A DNA stretch of 64,000 nt from contig JBCBHO010000002.1 of the NCBI GenBank assembly GCA_038525525.1, positions 756,902-820,901 of the forward strand. The letters are read 5' to 3'. The position numbers and the translations under genes are program-made. Numbering within the stretch: the stretch's first letter is position 1; the number at the start of each line of letters is the position of its first letter. The DNA comes from Shimia_B sp038525525. Lineage in GTDB: Bacteria > Pseudomonadota > Alphaproteobacteria > Rhodobacterales > Rhodobacteraceae. A model generated the notes under the pieces. That model was not told where the DNA came from. It searched no databases and saw only the letters and a list, made by a program, of their open reading frames with translations. Shown here in pieces: positions 24,890 to 33,502 of this stretch.

Positions 24890-25705
24890 ATGTCAGCTGC
24901 CCGGACCCTCTTTTGCACCGCGTCGATCTGCGCGCTCCTCGCGAGCCCCCTGCCCGCCCAGGGGCTGTTCGACGGTGATATCATCACGGCCGAGGTACTG
25001 CCCGGCTGGCGCGAGGAGGGCATGGGCCACATGGCCGCGATTCGCCTGACCTTGGAACAAGGCTGGAAAACATACTGGCGCGCGCCCGGTGATGCCGGGA
25101 TCCCGCCCATCTTCGAATTCGGCAGTTCCGAGAACCTCGCCTCGCTTCGCCCGCACTGGCCGGTGCCGGACATCTTCGATCAGGGAGGGATGCGCTCCAT
25201 CGGCTACGAGCGGGAGGTCATCATCCCCCTCTACCTGACGCGTCAGGACGCCGACGCGCCAATTCGCGTGAGCGGCACGCTCCATGTGGGGGTCTGCGAG
25301 GAGGTCTGCGTTCCCGCGCAGCTTCCCATCGACGTCGTCCTGCCGGCGCAAGGTGCCGCGGATGCGGAGATCTCCGCCGCCCTCGCCGACCGCCCCATGA
25401 CCGAGGCCGAGGCGCGCGTGGGAGCCGTCACCTGCGCTGTGACGCCGACGGAGAACGGTCTCTCGCTCACGGTACGCGCGGAACTGCCCACCATCGGAAC
25501 AGCGGAAGAGGTGGCCATCGAGACGGCGGACCCGACCGTCTGGGTGGCCGAGCCCAGCGTCACCCGTGCGGGCGATGTCCTCACCGCCCAGACGGACCTC
25601 GTGCGCTACAATGCAGAGCCCTTCGCCTTCGATCGCTCTGGGCTGCGGATGACCGTCTTCGCTGCGGGCGCCGCGGTGGATATCCGCGGCTGCACCGGCG
25701 GCTAG
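24890..25705 (+). CDS. secreted DsbD-alpha-like (DsbD_N/thiol:disulfide interchange) protein, 271 aa
   Basis: A signal peptide (MSAARTLFCTASICALLASP) leads into an immunoglobulin-like domain with GHMAAIRLTLEQGWKTYWRA and GVCEEVCVPAQLPI; the Cys pair and the preceding segment are those of the DsbD N-terminal (DsbC_N-like) domain. The membrane and thioredoxin domains of full DsbD are missing, so it may accept electrons from a separate CcdA-type protein. The ATG at 24890 is used because it gives a proper signal peptide; an in-frame GTG at 24857 would place a charged-poor leader ahead of it. Its stop shares CTAG with the convergent RND pump. Confidence 0.75.
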   Translation: MSAARTLFCTASICALLASPLPAQGLFDGDIITAEVLPGWREEGMGHMAAIRLTLEQGWKTYWRAPGDAGIPPIFEFGSSENLASLRPHWPVPDIFDQGGMRSIGYEREVIIPLYLTRQDADAPIRVSGTLHVGVCEEVCVPAQLPIDVVLPAQGAADAEISAALADRPMTEAEARVGAVTCAVTPTENGLSLTVRAELPTIGTAEEVAIETADPTVWVAEPSVTRAGDVLTAQTDLVRYNAEPFAFDRSGLRMTVFAAGAAVDIRGCTGG

Positions 25706-28700
25706 GCGCGCGCGCGGCGCGCGAGCACGGAAAGCCCCGCCAGCGTATAGGCGGCGATCACCACGACAAGACTGCCCAGCGCGAAGACGCCCAGCGCGCC
25801 AGCAACACCGGACATTGGCACGAGGGCCGACACAACGGGATGCATGGCGCCGGTGAAAAGCGACCAGCCAAGTGTCAGCGCGAAAAGGCCCGCGATGGCC
25901 GCCGTCGCGAGCACGGCAGTCAAACCGGCCTCCGGCGCCCGACGCCCGGACCGCAAGGCACGGCGCAGCGCCGTGACCTGCTGACCCACATCCTGCTGCA
26001 TCGCGAGGATGGCGGGCACGACAAGCAACACGAGGAACATGCCCACGCCCAGCCCGTAGGCCAGCGTGATCACGGTGGGCTTCAGGAATTCCGCCTGGCT
26101 CGAGCCCTCGTAAAGGAGGGGCGTGAGGCCCAGCACGGTGGTCAATGTGGTGAGAAGCACGGGCCGCAGCCGGTCACAGGCACCGTCGATGATGGCCGGG
26201 AAAAGCCCTCGGTCCTCCGCATACTCGTCGATGGTCGTCACAAGCACGATCGAGTCGTTGATGATGATCCCTACCATCCCCAATAGCCCCACGACCGAGA
26301 ACATCGAAAGCGGCACGTCCCAGGCATAGTGGCCCCAGATCGTCCCGATGAGGCCGAAGGGTATGATGAACATCACCACGAGCGGCCGCGTCCAACTCGA
26401 GAAGATCCATGCGAGCGTCAGGAAAATGCCCGTCAACACGAGCACGAGGCCGGTCCGCGCGTCGTTGAGGAAATTGCGTTCCTGTTCGGCGAGGCCCGTC
26501 AGCTCGAAGGTCACGTTGTGGCGCTCGGCCACGCGCGGCAGGATATCATCGGCGAGAAGGCCCTGGATCTCCGTGGCGCGCGCGGGATCGTCCTCGCTCA
26601 GCTCGCCCGAGACGGTAATGCGCTGGATGCCGTTCTCACGCCGCACCGTGGAGAAGCCGATCCGGCGATCCACACTCACGATATCGGCGAGCGGGACATA
26701 GTCGCCCATCGCAGTGCGCAGCTGCGTCCGCTCTAGGAAATCGGCCGTGAGTTCGCCCTCCGGCAGCTCCACGCGGATGGTGGCAGAACGTGGCCCCTCG
26801 GGGAAACTGGCGGCTTCGATCCCGCTTAGCCGATCCCGCAGCACGCGGCCCAGATCATCGATCTGGAAGCCGAGGAAGTTGCCCTGCGCGGTGAGCTCGA
26901 GAATGAGCTCTTCCTTGTCATAGGCGAGGTTATCCTCAACGGCGGACACTTCCGGGAATTGCGCGAGCTCGGTCTGGAGCATCAGCGACGCAGCTTTCAG
27001 CGTCTCCGCGTCCGCGCCCTGGAAGTTCACTTCGAGCGACGCGCCGCCCGGCCCCGAGCCCCAGGACCGGAAGGAGATCGTCTCCACCAGCGGGTGCCTG
27101 CGTACGCGGTCCTGGAACTCGCCCACGAAGGCAAAGGATGAATAGGGGCGCAGGTCGGCATCGATGAGCTCGATGGCCAGCGACCCGAGCTGATCTGCGT
27201 CCTTCGTCTCCGAGCCCGCGATGGCGCGGCCGGAATTGCCGCCGATCTCGGCGAGGGCGTAGGCGATGGGGTTGTTGCCGTAGCGCTCCTCGTATTCCGC
27301 GCCGAGCTCCTCGGCCGCGCGCTGCATCTCCCGCATCATGGCGAGGCTGTCTTCCCGCGTCGCGCCGGGGGCCATGGCGAAGTTGCCCGTGACGCTCCCC
27401 TGTTCGGGTGCATTGAAGAAGCGCCACTGCACGTCGCCGCGCATGAAGAGCGAGATCTGCGAGGCGAGCACGACGAAGGCCATGGCCACGACCGGATAGC
27501 GCGCCCAGATCACGAGGCGCATGAGCGGGCGGAAGCCATTCTCGCGCACCCATTCAAAGCCACGGTTCACCTGCCGCGAGGGCCAGTCGTACCAATGCTG
27601 CTTGTCGGCGTGTTTGAGGGCGTGGCCCATGTGATTGGGCAGGATCAGGAAGCATTCGATGAGCGATGCGATCAGCACGACGACGACCGTGAACGGGATC
27701 GCGGCGATAACATCGCCGAAGCGTCCCCCGATGGCCACGAGGCCAAAGAAGGCGATGATCGTCGTGATGGTCGCGGAAAAGACCGGCAGGAACATGCGCC
27801 GCGCCGCGTTGGCGGCGGCCTTTTGCGGTGCCTCTCCGAGCTTTCGGCGCCGATAGTCCGCGTGCTCGCCCACCACGATCGCGTCGTCCACGACGATGCC
27901 CAGCGTGATAATGAGCGCGAAGAGCGAGATCATGTTGATCGTAAGGCCCGAGGCGTACATGAGAGCGATGGCCGCAGACATCGCCACCGGTATGCCCGCC
28001 GCCACCCAGAACGCCACGCGGGCGTTGAGGAAGAGGAAGAGAAGCCCGACGACGAGCGCGAGCCCCATGAGGCCGTTGTCCACGAGAATGTTGAGGCGGC
28101 CCGTGATTGCCTCGGCGCGGGTGCGGATGAGGTCGATCCGGGTGCCCTCGGGCAGCGTCGCCTGCTGCTCGGCAGCCACGCGCTCCACCGCGCGCTGCAT
28201 CTCGATGGCGTCACCCTGTTCGGATCGGTCCACGCGGATCGAAATGGCCGGGTTCTCGCCGACAAAGTAGCTGCGATCGCGGTCCACGCCCTCGACGATG
28301 ACGGTGGCCACGTCACCCACGCGCAATTGCGAGCCATCCGCGTTTGAGCGCAGCACGATAGCCTCGATCTCGTCGGCGCTGCGCGCTTCCTGACCGGTGC
28401 GCACGCGGGCCGCCGATGAGATGTCACCGGAGGGATCGGCCGTCGCTTCCGCCGCGATCGCCTGCGCGATGTCCCGCATGGAAAGGTCGTTGCGGATGAG
28501 CGAAAGCGAGGTGACCTCGACGACCGTGGAGGGCGCCGCGACGCCGCGGATGGTGGTCCGCGTGACACCCTCGGCGTAAAGGCGGACCACGAATTCATCG
28601 GCAAACCGGCCTAACTGGTCGACGGAGACAGGTCCCGTGATGACGACATCGGTCACCCGGTCGCGCCATTGCCCGCGTCGGACCGACGGGTCATCTGCCC

Positions 28701-29076
28701 CGTCGGGCAGATCACCAGCTACTGCGTCCACCGCGAGCTGCACATCGTCAGCGGCGCGGGCCATGTCCCAATTCGGCTCGAATTCGAGCTCCACGTAGCC
28801 CTGCCCCTCGCGGGAGGTGCCTTCCGTCCCGGTCACACCCTCGACGCTCAGGAGCGCGGGCTCGAGCACCTGGACGATGCCGCGATCCACGTCCTCCGCG
28901 CCCGCACCATCCCAGCGGACGGAGACGGTCACGTCGTCGATGACGACGTCGGGAAAGAACTGCGCGCGCATCTGCGGGAAAGAGACGACCCCCGCAAAGA
29001 GCATGATGACCAGAAGAAGGTTCGCCGCCGTGCCGTGCCGCACGAAATAATTGAATACGCCCGCGCCCTTGAGCAT
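25702..29076 (-). CDS. RND-superfamily efflux pump, inner-membrane transporter, 1124 aa
   Basis: The AcrB-type layout is complete: a first transmembrane helix (residues ~15-35), a large periplasmic domain, helices 2-6 including GIVVDDAIVVGEHADYRRR with the proton-relay aspartates, a second periplasmic domain, and helices 8-12 with GMVGIIINDSIVLVTTIDEY. It uses the proton gradient to export drugs, detergents or metals; the relay Asp pair argues for drugs or lipophiles rather than copper. The adaptor ends three bases upstream, so they form one operon. No outer-membrane TolC-like gene is next to it. Confidence 0.92.
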   Translation of the reverse strand: MLKGAGVFNYFVRHGTAANLLLVIMLFAGVVSFPQMRAQFFPDVVIDDVTVSVRWDGAGAEDVDRGIVQVLEPALLSVEGVTGTEGTSREGQGYVELEFEPNWDMARAADDVQLAVDAVAGDLPDGADDPSVRRGQWRDRVTDVVITGPVSVDQLGRFADEFVVRLYAEGVTRTTIRGVAAPSTVVEVTSLSLIRNDLSMRDIAQAIAAEATADPSGDISSAARVRTGQEARSADEIEAIVLRSNADGSQLRVGDVATVIVEGVDRDRSYFVGENPAISIRVDRSEQGDAIEMQRAVERVAAEQQATLPEGTRIDLIRTRAEAITGRLNILVDNGLMGLALVVGLLFLFLNARVAFWVAAGIPVAMSAAIALMYASGLTINMISLFALIITLGIVVDDAIVVGEHADYRRRKLGEAPQKAAANAARRMFLPVFSATITTIIAFFGLVAIGGRFGDVIAAIPFTVVVVLIASLIECFLILPNHMGHALKHADKQHWYDWPSRQVNRGFEWVRENGFRPLMRLVIWARYPVVAMAFVVLASQISLFMRGDVQWRFFNAPEQGSVTGNFAMAPGATREDSLAMMREMQRAAEELGAEYEERYGNNPIAYALAEIGGNSGRAIAGSETKDADQLGSLAIELIDADLRPYSSFAFVGEFQDRVRRHPLVETISFRSWGSGPGGASLEVNFQGADAETLKAASLMLQTELAQFPEVSAVEDNLAYDKEELILELTAQGNFLGFQIDDLGRVLRDRLSGIEAASFPEGPRSATIRVELPEGELTADFLERTQLRTAMGDYVPLADIVSVDRRIGFSTVRRENGIQRITVSGELSEDDPARATEIQGLLADDILPRVAERHNVTFELTGLAEQERNFLNDARTGLVLVLTGIFLTLAWIFSSWTRPLVVMFIIPFGLIGTIWGHYAWDVPLSMFSVVGLLGMVGIIINDSIVLVTTIDEYAEDRGLFPAIIDGACDRLRPVLLTTLTTVLGLTPLLYEGSSQAEFLKPTVITLAYGLGVGMFLVLLVVPAILAMQQDVGQQVTALRRALRSGRRAPEAGLTAVLATAAIAGLFALTLGWSLFTGAMHPVVSALVPMSGVAGALGVFALGSLVVVIAAYTLAGLSVLARRARA

Positions 29077-29079
29077 GCC

Positions 29080-30543
29080 CTAGCCTCCCATCCGGCCTTC
29101 GAGGCGCTCCACCATCTCGGCGGGGACGGAGGGCTCGCGAAGTTGCGCGATCACCCGCTCCTTTGCGCCCGCGGGCATGCGCTGATTGGCTTCGACAAAG
29201 GCGATGAGCCGTGCGCGGCGCTCCTCGTCGAGCTCCACCATGGCCGGGCCTGCAGCGAGCTGCTCCTCGATGGCCTCCGGCGTCAGCGGGTTCACCCGGA
29301 TGCCCGCGCCCAGAAGCGGTGAGCGCTCCGCCACGACTTGCCGACCAGCGATGGGAAATGCGCGCACCAGCACGTCGTCGCCCTGCCGCCGCACGAGCTC
29401 CACAGGTGCTTCGGCGAGGCGATTCTCTTCGTCGAGGACGAGCACCGTGCTCGATGCCGAGAGCGCGGAGGACGGGAGCCGGGACACGCCAGGCACCGGG
29501 GGCTCGCTGATCGAGACGCTGACGAAATCGCCCGGACGGAACCCCGGCGCCGTATCGAGCGACACGAAAAGAAGACGTCCCGTTTGCCCCTCGCCCACCG
29601 AGGCACTTACTCGGGAGACCGTGCCTCGGGCCAGGATATCCGCGCCAAAGACATCGAGCGTCACGGTGACATCTGCCTGCCGGATCCGCCCGGCCTCATC
29701 CAGAAGCCGCGTGTATTGCTCGGTGGAGACGCGCACGGCCACCTCGAGCTCGGTGTCATCGACGAGCGTTGCCACCCGCTCGTTCTGCCCAACCACGCCG
29801 CCCTCGACGATCGTCACCTCAGAAAGGACACCGGAGAAGGCCGCCGTGATCGTTGCGTTTTCGAGCGCGCGCTCCGCCTCGCCGGCGTTGATCTCAGCTC
29901 GTTCGATGCGCGCGGTCGTCGTCGTGACCCGCTGCTCCGCGGCCTGCACTGCGCCCCGCCGCGACAGGACGGATTGCCGTGCTGCGTTCACCGTCAGCTC
30001 CGCCGCCTCCACAGCGGCATCCGTTCCGACGCCACGATCCACGAGGTCCCGCTGCCTTGCGAGCGCACGGTCCTGAAGGATGACCGTGTCCTCTGCCGCC
30101 GCCAGCTCGTCTCGCGACAAGATCAGCGCCCGCTCGGCTTCCGTTAGCTCGGCGCGCGCCTCATTGAGCTCTGCCCGGGCCAGCGCAAGATCGCTCTCCG
30201 CGTTGGCCGGGTCCACCTGAAGGAGAACATCCCCCGCCGAAACGCGCCCGCCATCGACGAACGCCTCCGACAGCATCACGACCGCCCCCGACACCTCGGG
30301 GCGCAGATCGAGCGTCCTGCGCGAGCGCACTTCGCCGAAGGCTTCCAGCACCGGCTCGACGGTCTGCGGGTCGATCGTCACCACGTTGACGGCAAAGACG
30401 CGCTCCCGGGCTGGGAAGCTGCGCCCGCTGTCTTCGGCCATGGAGCGCGCGGCATCTCGGAGTTCGCCGACGCCCACGGCCAAGAGGCCCGCGGTGAGCG
30501 CGAGGAGAAAGAGGCCGGAAAGGCTTCGAAAAAGAAATCGCAT
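29080..30543 (-). CDS. RND efflux periplasmic adaptor (HlyD/MFP family), 487 aa
   Basis: The membrane-anchor helix is near the N terminus (FLFRSLSGLFLLALTAG). The lipoyl half-motifs flank a long helical hairpin (EARAELTEAERALILSRDEL to VTTTTARIERAEINAGEAER), followed by a beta-barrel domain around GVLSEVTIVEGGVVGQ and FRPGDFVSVSI. This is the membrane fusion protein that bridges the RND transporter to an outer-membrane channel. The ATG at 30543 is chosen as the signal-anchor start; upstream in-frame codons look non-coding and the ribosome site is weak. It is the first gene of the two-gene operon. Confidence 0.9.
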   Translation of the reverse strand: MRFLFRSLSGLFLLALTAGLLAVGVGELRDAARSMAEDSGRSFPARERVFAVNVVTIDPQTVEPVLEAFGEVRSRRTLDLRPEVSGAVVMLSEAFVDGGRVSAGDVLLQVDPANAESDLALARAELNEARAELTEAERALILSRDELAAAEDTVILQDRALARQRDLVDRGVGTDAAVEAAELTVNAARQSVLSRRGAVQAAEQRVTTTTARIERAEINAGEAERALENATITAAFSGVLSEVTIVEGGVVGQNERVATLVDDTELEVAVRVSTEQYTRLLDEAGRIRQADVTVTLDVFGADILARGTVSRVSASVGEGQTGRLLFVSLDTAPGFRPGDFVSVSISEPPVPGVSRLPSSALSASSTVLVLDEENRLAEAPVELVRRQGDDVLVRAFPIAGRQVVAERSPLLGAGIRVNPLTPEAIEEQLAAGPAMVELDEERRARLIAFVEANQRMPAGAKERVIAQLREPSVPAEMVERLEGRMGG

Positions 30544-30642
30544 GGCTCGATTATCCGTCTGGCTTTGGCGCAGGACATAGGTAGGTCGCAATGCCGCAGA
30601 TGCAAAAGCTGCCGCACCTGAAGCCTGATACGCGTCAGGCGG

Positions 30643-31185
30643 TTATTTCCGTCGCAAGTGTTCGTCGAGGCGAGGCAAAATCTCGACGAAGTTGCAGGGC
30701 CGGTGGCGGAAATCGAGCTGTTTGACGAGGATTTCGTCCCACGCATCCTTGCAGGCCCCGGGCGAGCCCGGAAGCGCGAAGAGATAGGTGCCTCCCGCGA
30801 CCCCCGCGGTGGCGCGCGACTGGACGGCGGAAGTTCCGATCTTTTGCATGGAGACGATGGTGAAGACTGTCCCGAAGGCGTCGATCTCCTTTTCGTAGAC
30901 GTCCCGGTGGGCCTCGACCGTCACATCGCGCCCGGTCAGCCCGGTGCCCCCAGTGGATATCACGATGTCAATCTCGGGGTCCGCGATCCACACCCGCAGT
31001 TGCTCGGAGATGGCGCCGCGATCGTCCTCGACGATCCGGCGGGTGGCGAGCGCATGCCCCGCTTCCGTGAGCCGGTCCACCAACACGTCGCCGGAGCGGT
31101 CATCTTCCGTGCTCCGCGTGTCGCTCACGGTGAGTACCGCGATCCGGCAGGGCAGGAAGCCCCGCTCCTCGTCGATGCGGCTCAT
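30643..31185 (-). CDS. moaB: molybdenum cofactor biosynthesis protein MoaB (molybdopterin adenylyltransferase-like)
   Basis: This 180-residue protein has the MogA/MoaB/CinA fold: IAVLTVSDTRSTEDDRSGDV, then VISTGGTGLTGRDVTVEA, and LFALPGSPGACKDAWDEI. It is placed in MoaB by its length and by RPCNFVEILPRL at the end. It would adenylylate molybdopterin before MoeA (14061) inserts molybdenum. It overlaps the uracil-DNA glycosylase gene upstream by four bases (ATGA), so the two are co-translated, although their functions are not obviously linked. Confidence 0.9.
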   Translation of the reverse strand: MSRIDEERGFLPCRIAVLTVSDTRSTEDDRSGDVLVDRLTEAGHALATRRIVEDDRGAISEQLRVWIADPEIDIVISTGGTGLTGRDVTVEAHRDVYEKEIDAFGTVFTIVSMQKIGTSAVQSRATAGVAGGTYLFALPGSPGACKDAWDEILVKQLDFRHRPCNFVEILPRLDEHLRRK

Positions 31186-31937
31186 GGGGTCATCCGCGCC
31201 TGAAGGCTCAACATGTCCTCCCAGGCCTGCCGTTTCGCGTGCGGCTGCCGAAGGAGATAGGCCGGATGCAGCATGGGGAGCACGGGCAGGCCCTCCGCCT
31301 CGTGCCACTGGCCGCGCAGGCGTGTGATGCCCTTCTTCTTAAGCAGCGCTTGGCAGGAATGATTGCCCATGGCGATGAGCAGCCGGGGCTGCGCGAGGGC
31401 GATGTGGCGCTTCACGAAGGGCAGCATCATGGCCACTTCCTCGGTCTTCGGGTCCCTGTTCTGCGGGGGCCTCCATGGCAGGACGTTCATGATGTAGACA
31501 TTCTCCGCCCGGCTCATGCCCACGGCCGCGAGCATCTTGTCGAGGAGCTGCCCCGCGCGGCCGACGAAGGGCTTGCCTTCGCGGTCCTCGTCGCGGCCGG
31601 GGGCCTCGCCCACGATCATCACTGGCGCGCCGGCGGTCCCGTCAGCGAAGACAAAGTTGCGGGCGCCGAGCTTCAGCTCGCAATGCGTGTAGCCGGCCTG
31701 CGCCTCCGCGAGCGCCTCGAGCGTGGGGGCGGAGGCGGCGAGCGTCTCGGCCTCTGCTACGGGATCGGCAGCTTGCGGTGCCGCCGTTTCCGGCGCAGCC
31801 GCGGCTGCAGGTTTTGCCCGGGGCTCTTCGACCACGTCATACCGGTTGATCGGCACCTCGCCGATGGCCTCGGTCACGCCGCAATCCACCTGCCACGCGA
31901 GCTCTGCCGCTGCCTTGTGCCAATCCGCTGCATCCAT
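31182..31937 (-). CDS. uracil-DNA glycosylase, family 4-like without most iron-sulfur cysteines
   Basis: Base-excision-repair motifs are intact: VGEAPGRDEDREGKPFVG (water-activating and uracil pocket) and MLHPAYLLRQP (minor-groove His loop). The N-terminal ~75 residues are an Ala/Pro-rich linker. Family 4 enzymes usually bind 4Fe-4S with C-x2-C and two later cysteines. Here only the second of the pair survives (YTHCELKLG), and the positions in NVLPWRPPQNR and MMLPFVKRH carry no Cys. This cluster-free form appears in other alphaproteobacteria, as far as I recall. It heads the two-gene unit with moaB. Confidence 0.85.
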   Translation of the reverse strand: MDAADWHKAAAELAWQVDCGVTEAIGEVPINRYDVVEEPRAKPAAAAAPETAAPQAADPVAEAETLAASAPTLEALAEAQAGYTHCELKLGARNFVFADGTAGAPVMIVGEAPGRDEDREGKPFVGRAGQLLDKMLAAVGMSRAENVYIMNVLPWRPPQNRDPKTEEVAMMLPFVKRHIALAQPRLLIAMGNHSCQALLKKKGITRLRGQWHEAEGLPVLPMLHPAYLLRQPHAKRQAWEDMLSLQARMTP

Positions 31938-32034
31938 GGGCCGGACCTAGCACCGAAGCGCCACCGCAGGAAGGTGCGCAATGCGTGTCCCACGGCCCTT
32001 GCCCAGCCAGCGCGCCGCGCCTAAACCACGCGCG

Positions 32035-32973
32035 ATGCGTCACTTGCTTGGGATAGAGCCTCTGAGCCCCGCCGAGATCACGGCGATCCTCGATCTATCC
32101 GACCGCTACGTCGCGCTGAACCGGTCAGGTCACAAGCACACCGACGTGCTCGCAGGCCTCACACAGATCAACATGTTCTTCGAGAACTCCACGCGCACGC
32201 AGGCCTCCTTCGAGCTCGCGGGCAAACGGCTCGGCGCGGATGTGATGTCGATGGCGATGCAGGCCTCGTCCGTCAAGAAGGGCGAGACGCTGATCGATAC
32301 CGCGCTCACGCTCAACGCCATGCATCCCGATCTCCTCGTGGTCCGGCACCCCCATTCGGGCGCGGTGGACCTGTTGGCCCAGAAGGTGAACTGCGCCGTG
32401 CTCAACGCCGGAGACGGGCGACACGAGCATCCGACGCAGGCGCTTCTGGATGCTTTGACCATCCGGCGTAGGCTTGGACGGATCGACGGGCTGAAGGTCG
32501 CGATCTGCGGGGATATCGCCCATAGCCGCGTCGCGCGATCCAATGTTCAGCTGCTAACGAAGATGGGCAACGAGGTGCGCCTGATCGGACCGCCCACGCT
32601 GGTGCCCGCGGGGGCGAGCGAGTGGGGCGTCGAAGTGCACGGCAACATGGCCGAGGGCCTAGCGGGCGTGGATGTCGTCATGATGCTGCGCCTCCAGCGG
32701 GAGCGCATGGACGGTGGCTTCATTCCCTCCGAACGCGAGTATTATCACCGCTTCGGGCTCAATGCAGAAAAGCTCTCCCATGCGCAGCCGGAGGCCATTG
32801 TTATGCATCCCGGCCCCATGAACCGCGGCGTGGAAATCGACGGCGAACTCGCAGATGACATCAATCGCTCCGTGATCCAGGAGCAGGTCGAGATGGGCGT
32901 GGCCGTCCGCATGGCGGCCATGGATCTCCTCATGCAGAGCGCGCGCGCTGCAGCCGGGGAGGTGATGGTATGA
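32035..32973 (+). CDS. pyrB: aspartate carbamoyltransferase catalytic subunit
   Basis: The 312-residue enzyme joins carbamoyl phosphate and L-aspartate, the first committed step of pyrimidine synthesis. The carbamoyl-phosphate signature is MFFENSTRTQASFELAGKRL, with the flexible loop in SSVKKGET and HPTQALLDALTI; AIVMHPGPMNRGVEID is the C-terminal signature. The ATG at 32035 matches family length; the upstream open frame is low-complexity. It is followed with overlaps by an unknown membrane protein and an inactive-looking dihydroorotase, a layout recalling ATCase/pseudo-DHOase complexes. Confidence 0.94.
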   Translation: MRHLLGIEPLSPAEITAILDLSDRYVALNRSGHKHTDVLAGLTQINMFFENSTRTQASFELAGKRLGADVMSMAMQASSVKKGETLIDTALTLNAMHPDLLVVRHPHSGAVDLLAQKVNCAVLNAGDGRHEHPTQALLDALTIRRRLGRIDGLKVAICGDIAHSRVARSNVQLLTKMGNEVRLIGPPTLVPAGASEWGVEVHGNMAEGLAGVDVVMMLRLQRERMDGGFIPSEREYYHRFGLNAEKLSHAQPEAIVMHPGPMNRGVEIDGELADDINRSVIQEQVEMGVAVRMAAMDLLMQSARAAAGEVMV

Positions 32974-33500
32974 CGCTCTCCATCCCTGCGGGCGAGCGCG
33001 GGCGCATCCGCGTCTACGCACTCTCGATGACAGACAAGGAAGGCCGGGCCCTCGCCGCGGAGCCCGCAGCGCGAGCCGCGATCCTCGGCGCGGAGAGCCT
33101 CGATCCAGAATACGTGGATGTCTTTCCCGTCAAGAACCTCGAGGGCCTCGGGCTCGTGGGCTACCTCGTCGAAGGCCACGGCGCCGTGGCTGCGGAGGTC
33201 GAGCGGGACAAGCAGAAACTGGGCGCGCTGAGCGGTCATGTCCTCGTGGCGATGTCGAAGGCCTTCGGGGAGGGAGGGCTGGAGCTCGAACCGGACCCGC
33301 GGCTCACGCTCATCGGGGTCTACGGGCAGGAGGGCGTCGATTACACCCCGGTGCCGGTGACCAGCGATGCAGCCAAACCATCCGAGGAGGCATCCGCCAA
33401 AAAGCCGATGTCCGACGCGCGCATCTCCGGGATGGTGGCCACCGCCGTGCTGCTCTTTCTGGCGGCATTCGTCACGATTTTCATTCTTCTGGCCGGGTAG
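32970..33500 (+). CDS. hypothetical tail-anchored protein between pyrB and pyrC-like gene, 176 aa
   Basis: I do not recognise a named family. The soluble part (residues ~1-125) includes RIRVYALSMTDKEGRALAAE and YVDVFPVKNLEGLGLVGYLV; a linker with acidic and Lys residues leads to one C-terminal membrane helix (MVATAVLLFLAAFVTIFILL), so it is probably tail-anchored with the body in the cytoplasm. It overlaps pyrB (ATGA) and ends two bases before the dihydroorotase-like gene, so all three should be made together. A role in docking the pyrimidine enzymes at the membrane is speculation. Confidence 0.7.
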   Translation: MTLSIPAGERGRIRVYALSMTDKEGRALAAEPAARAAILGAESLDPEYVDVFPVKNLEGLGLVGYLVEGHGAVAAEVERDKQKLGALSGHVLVAMSKAFGEGGLELEPDPRLTLIGVYGQEGVDYTPVPVTSDAAKPSEEASAKKPMSDARISGMVATAVLLFLAAFVTIFILLAG

Positions 33501-33502
33501 CG

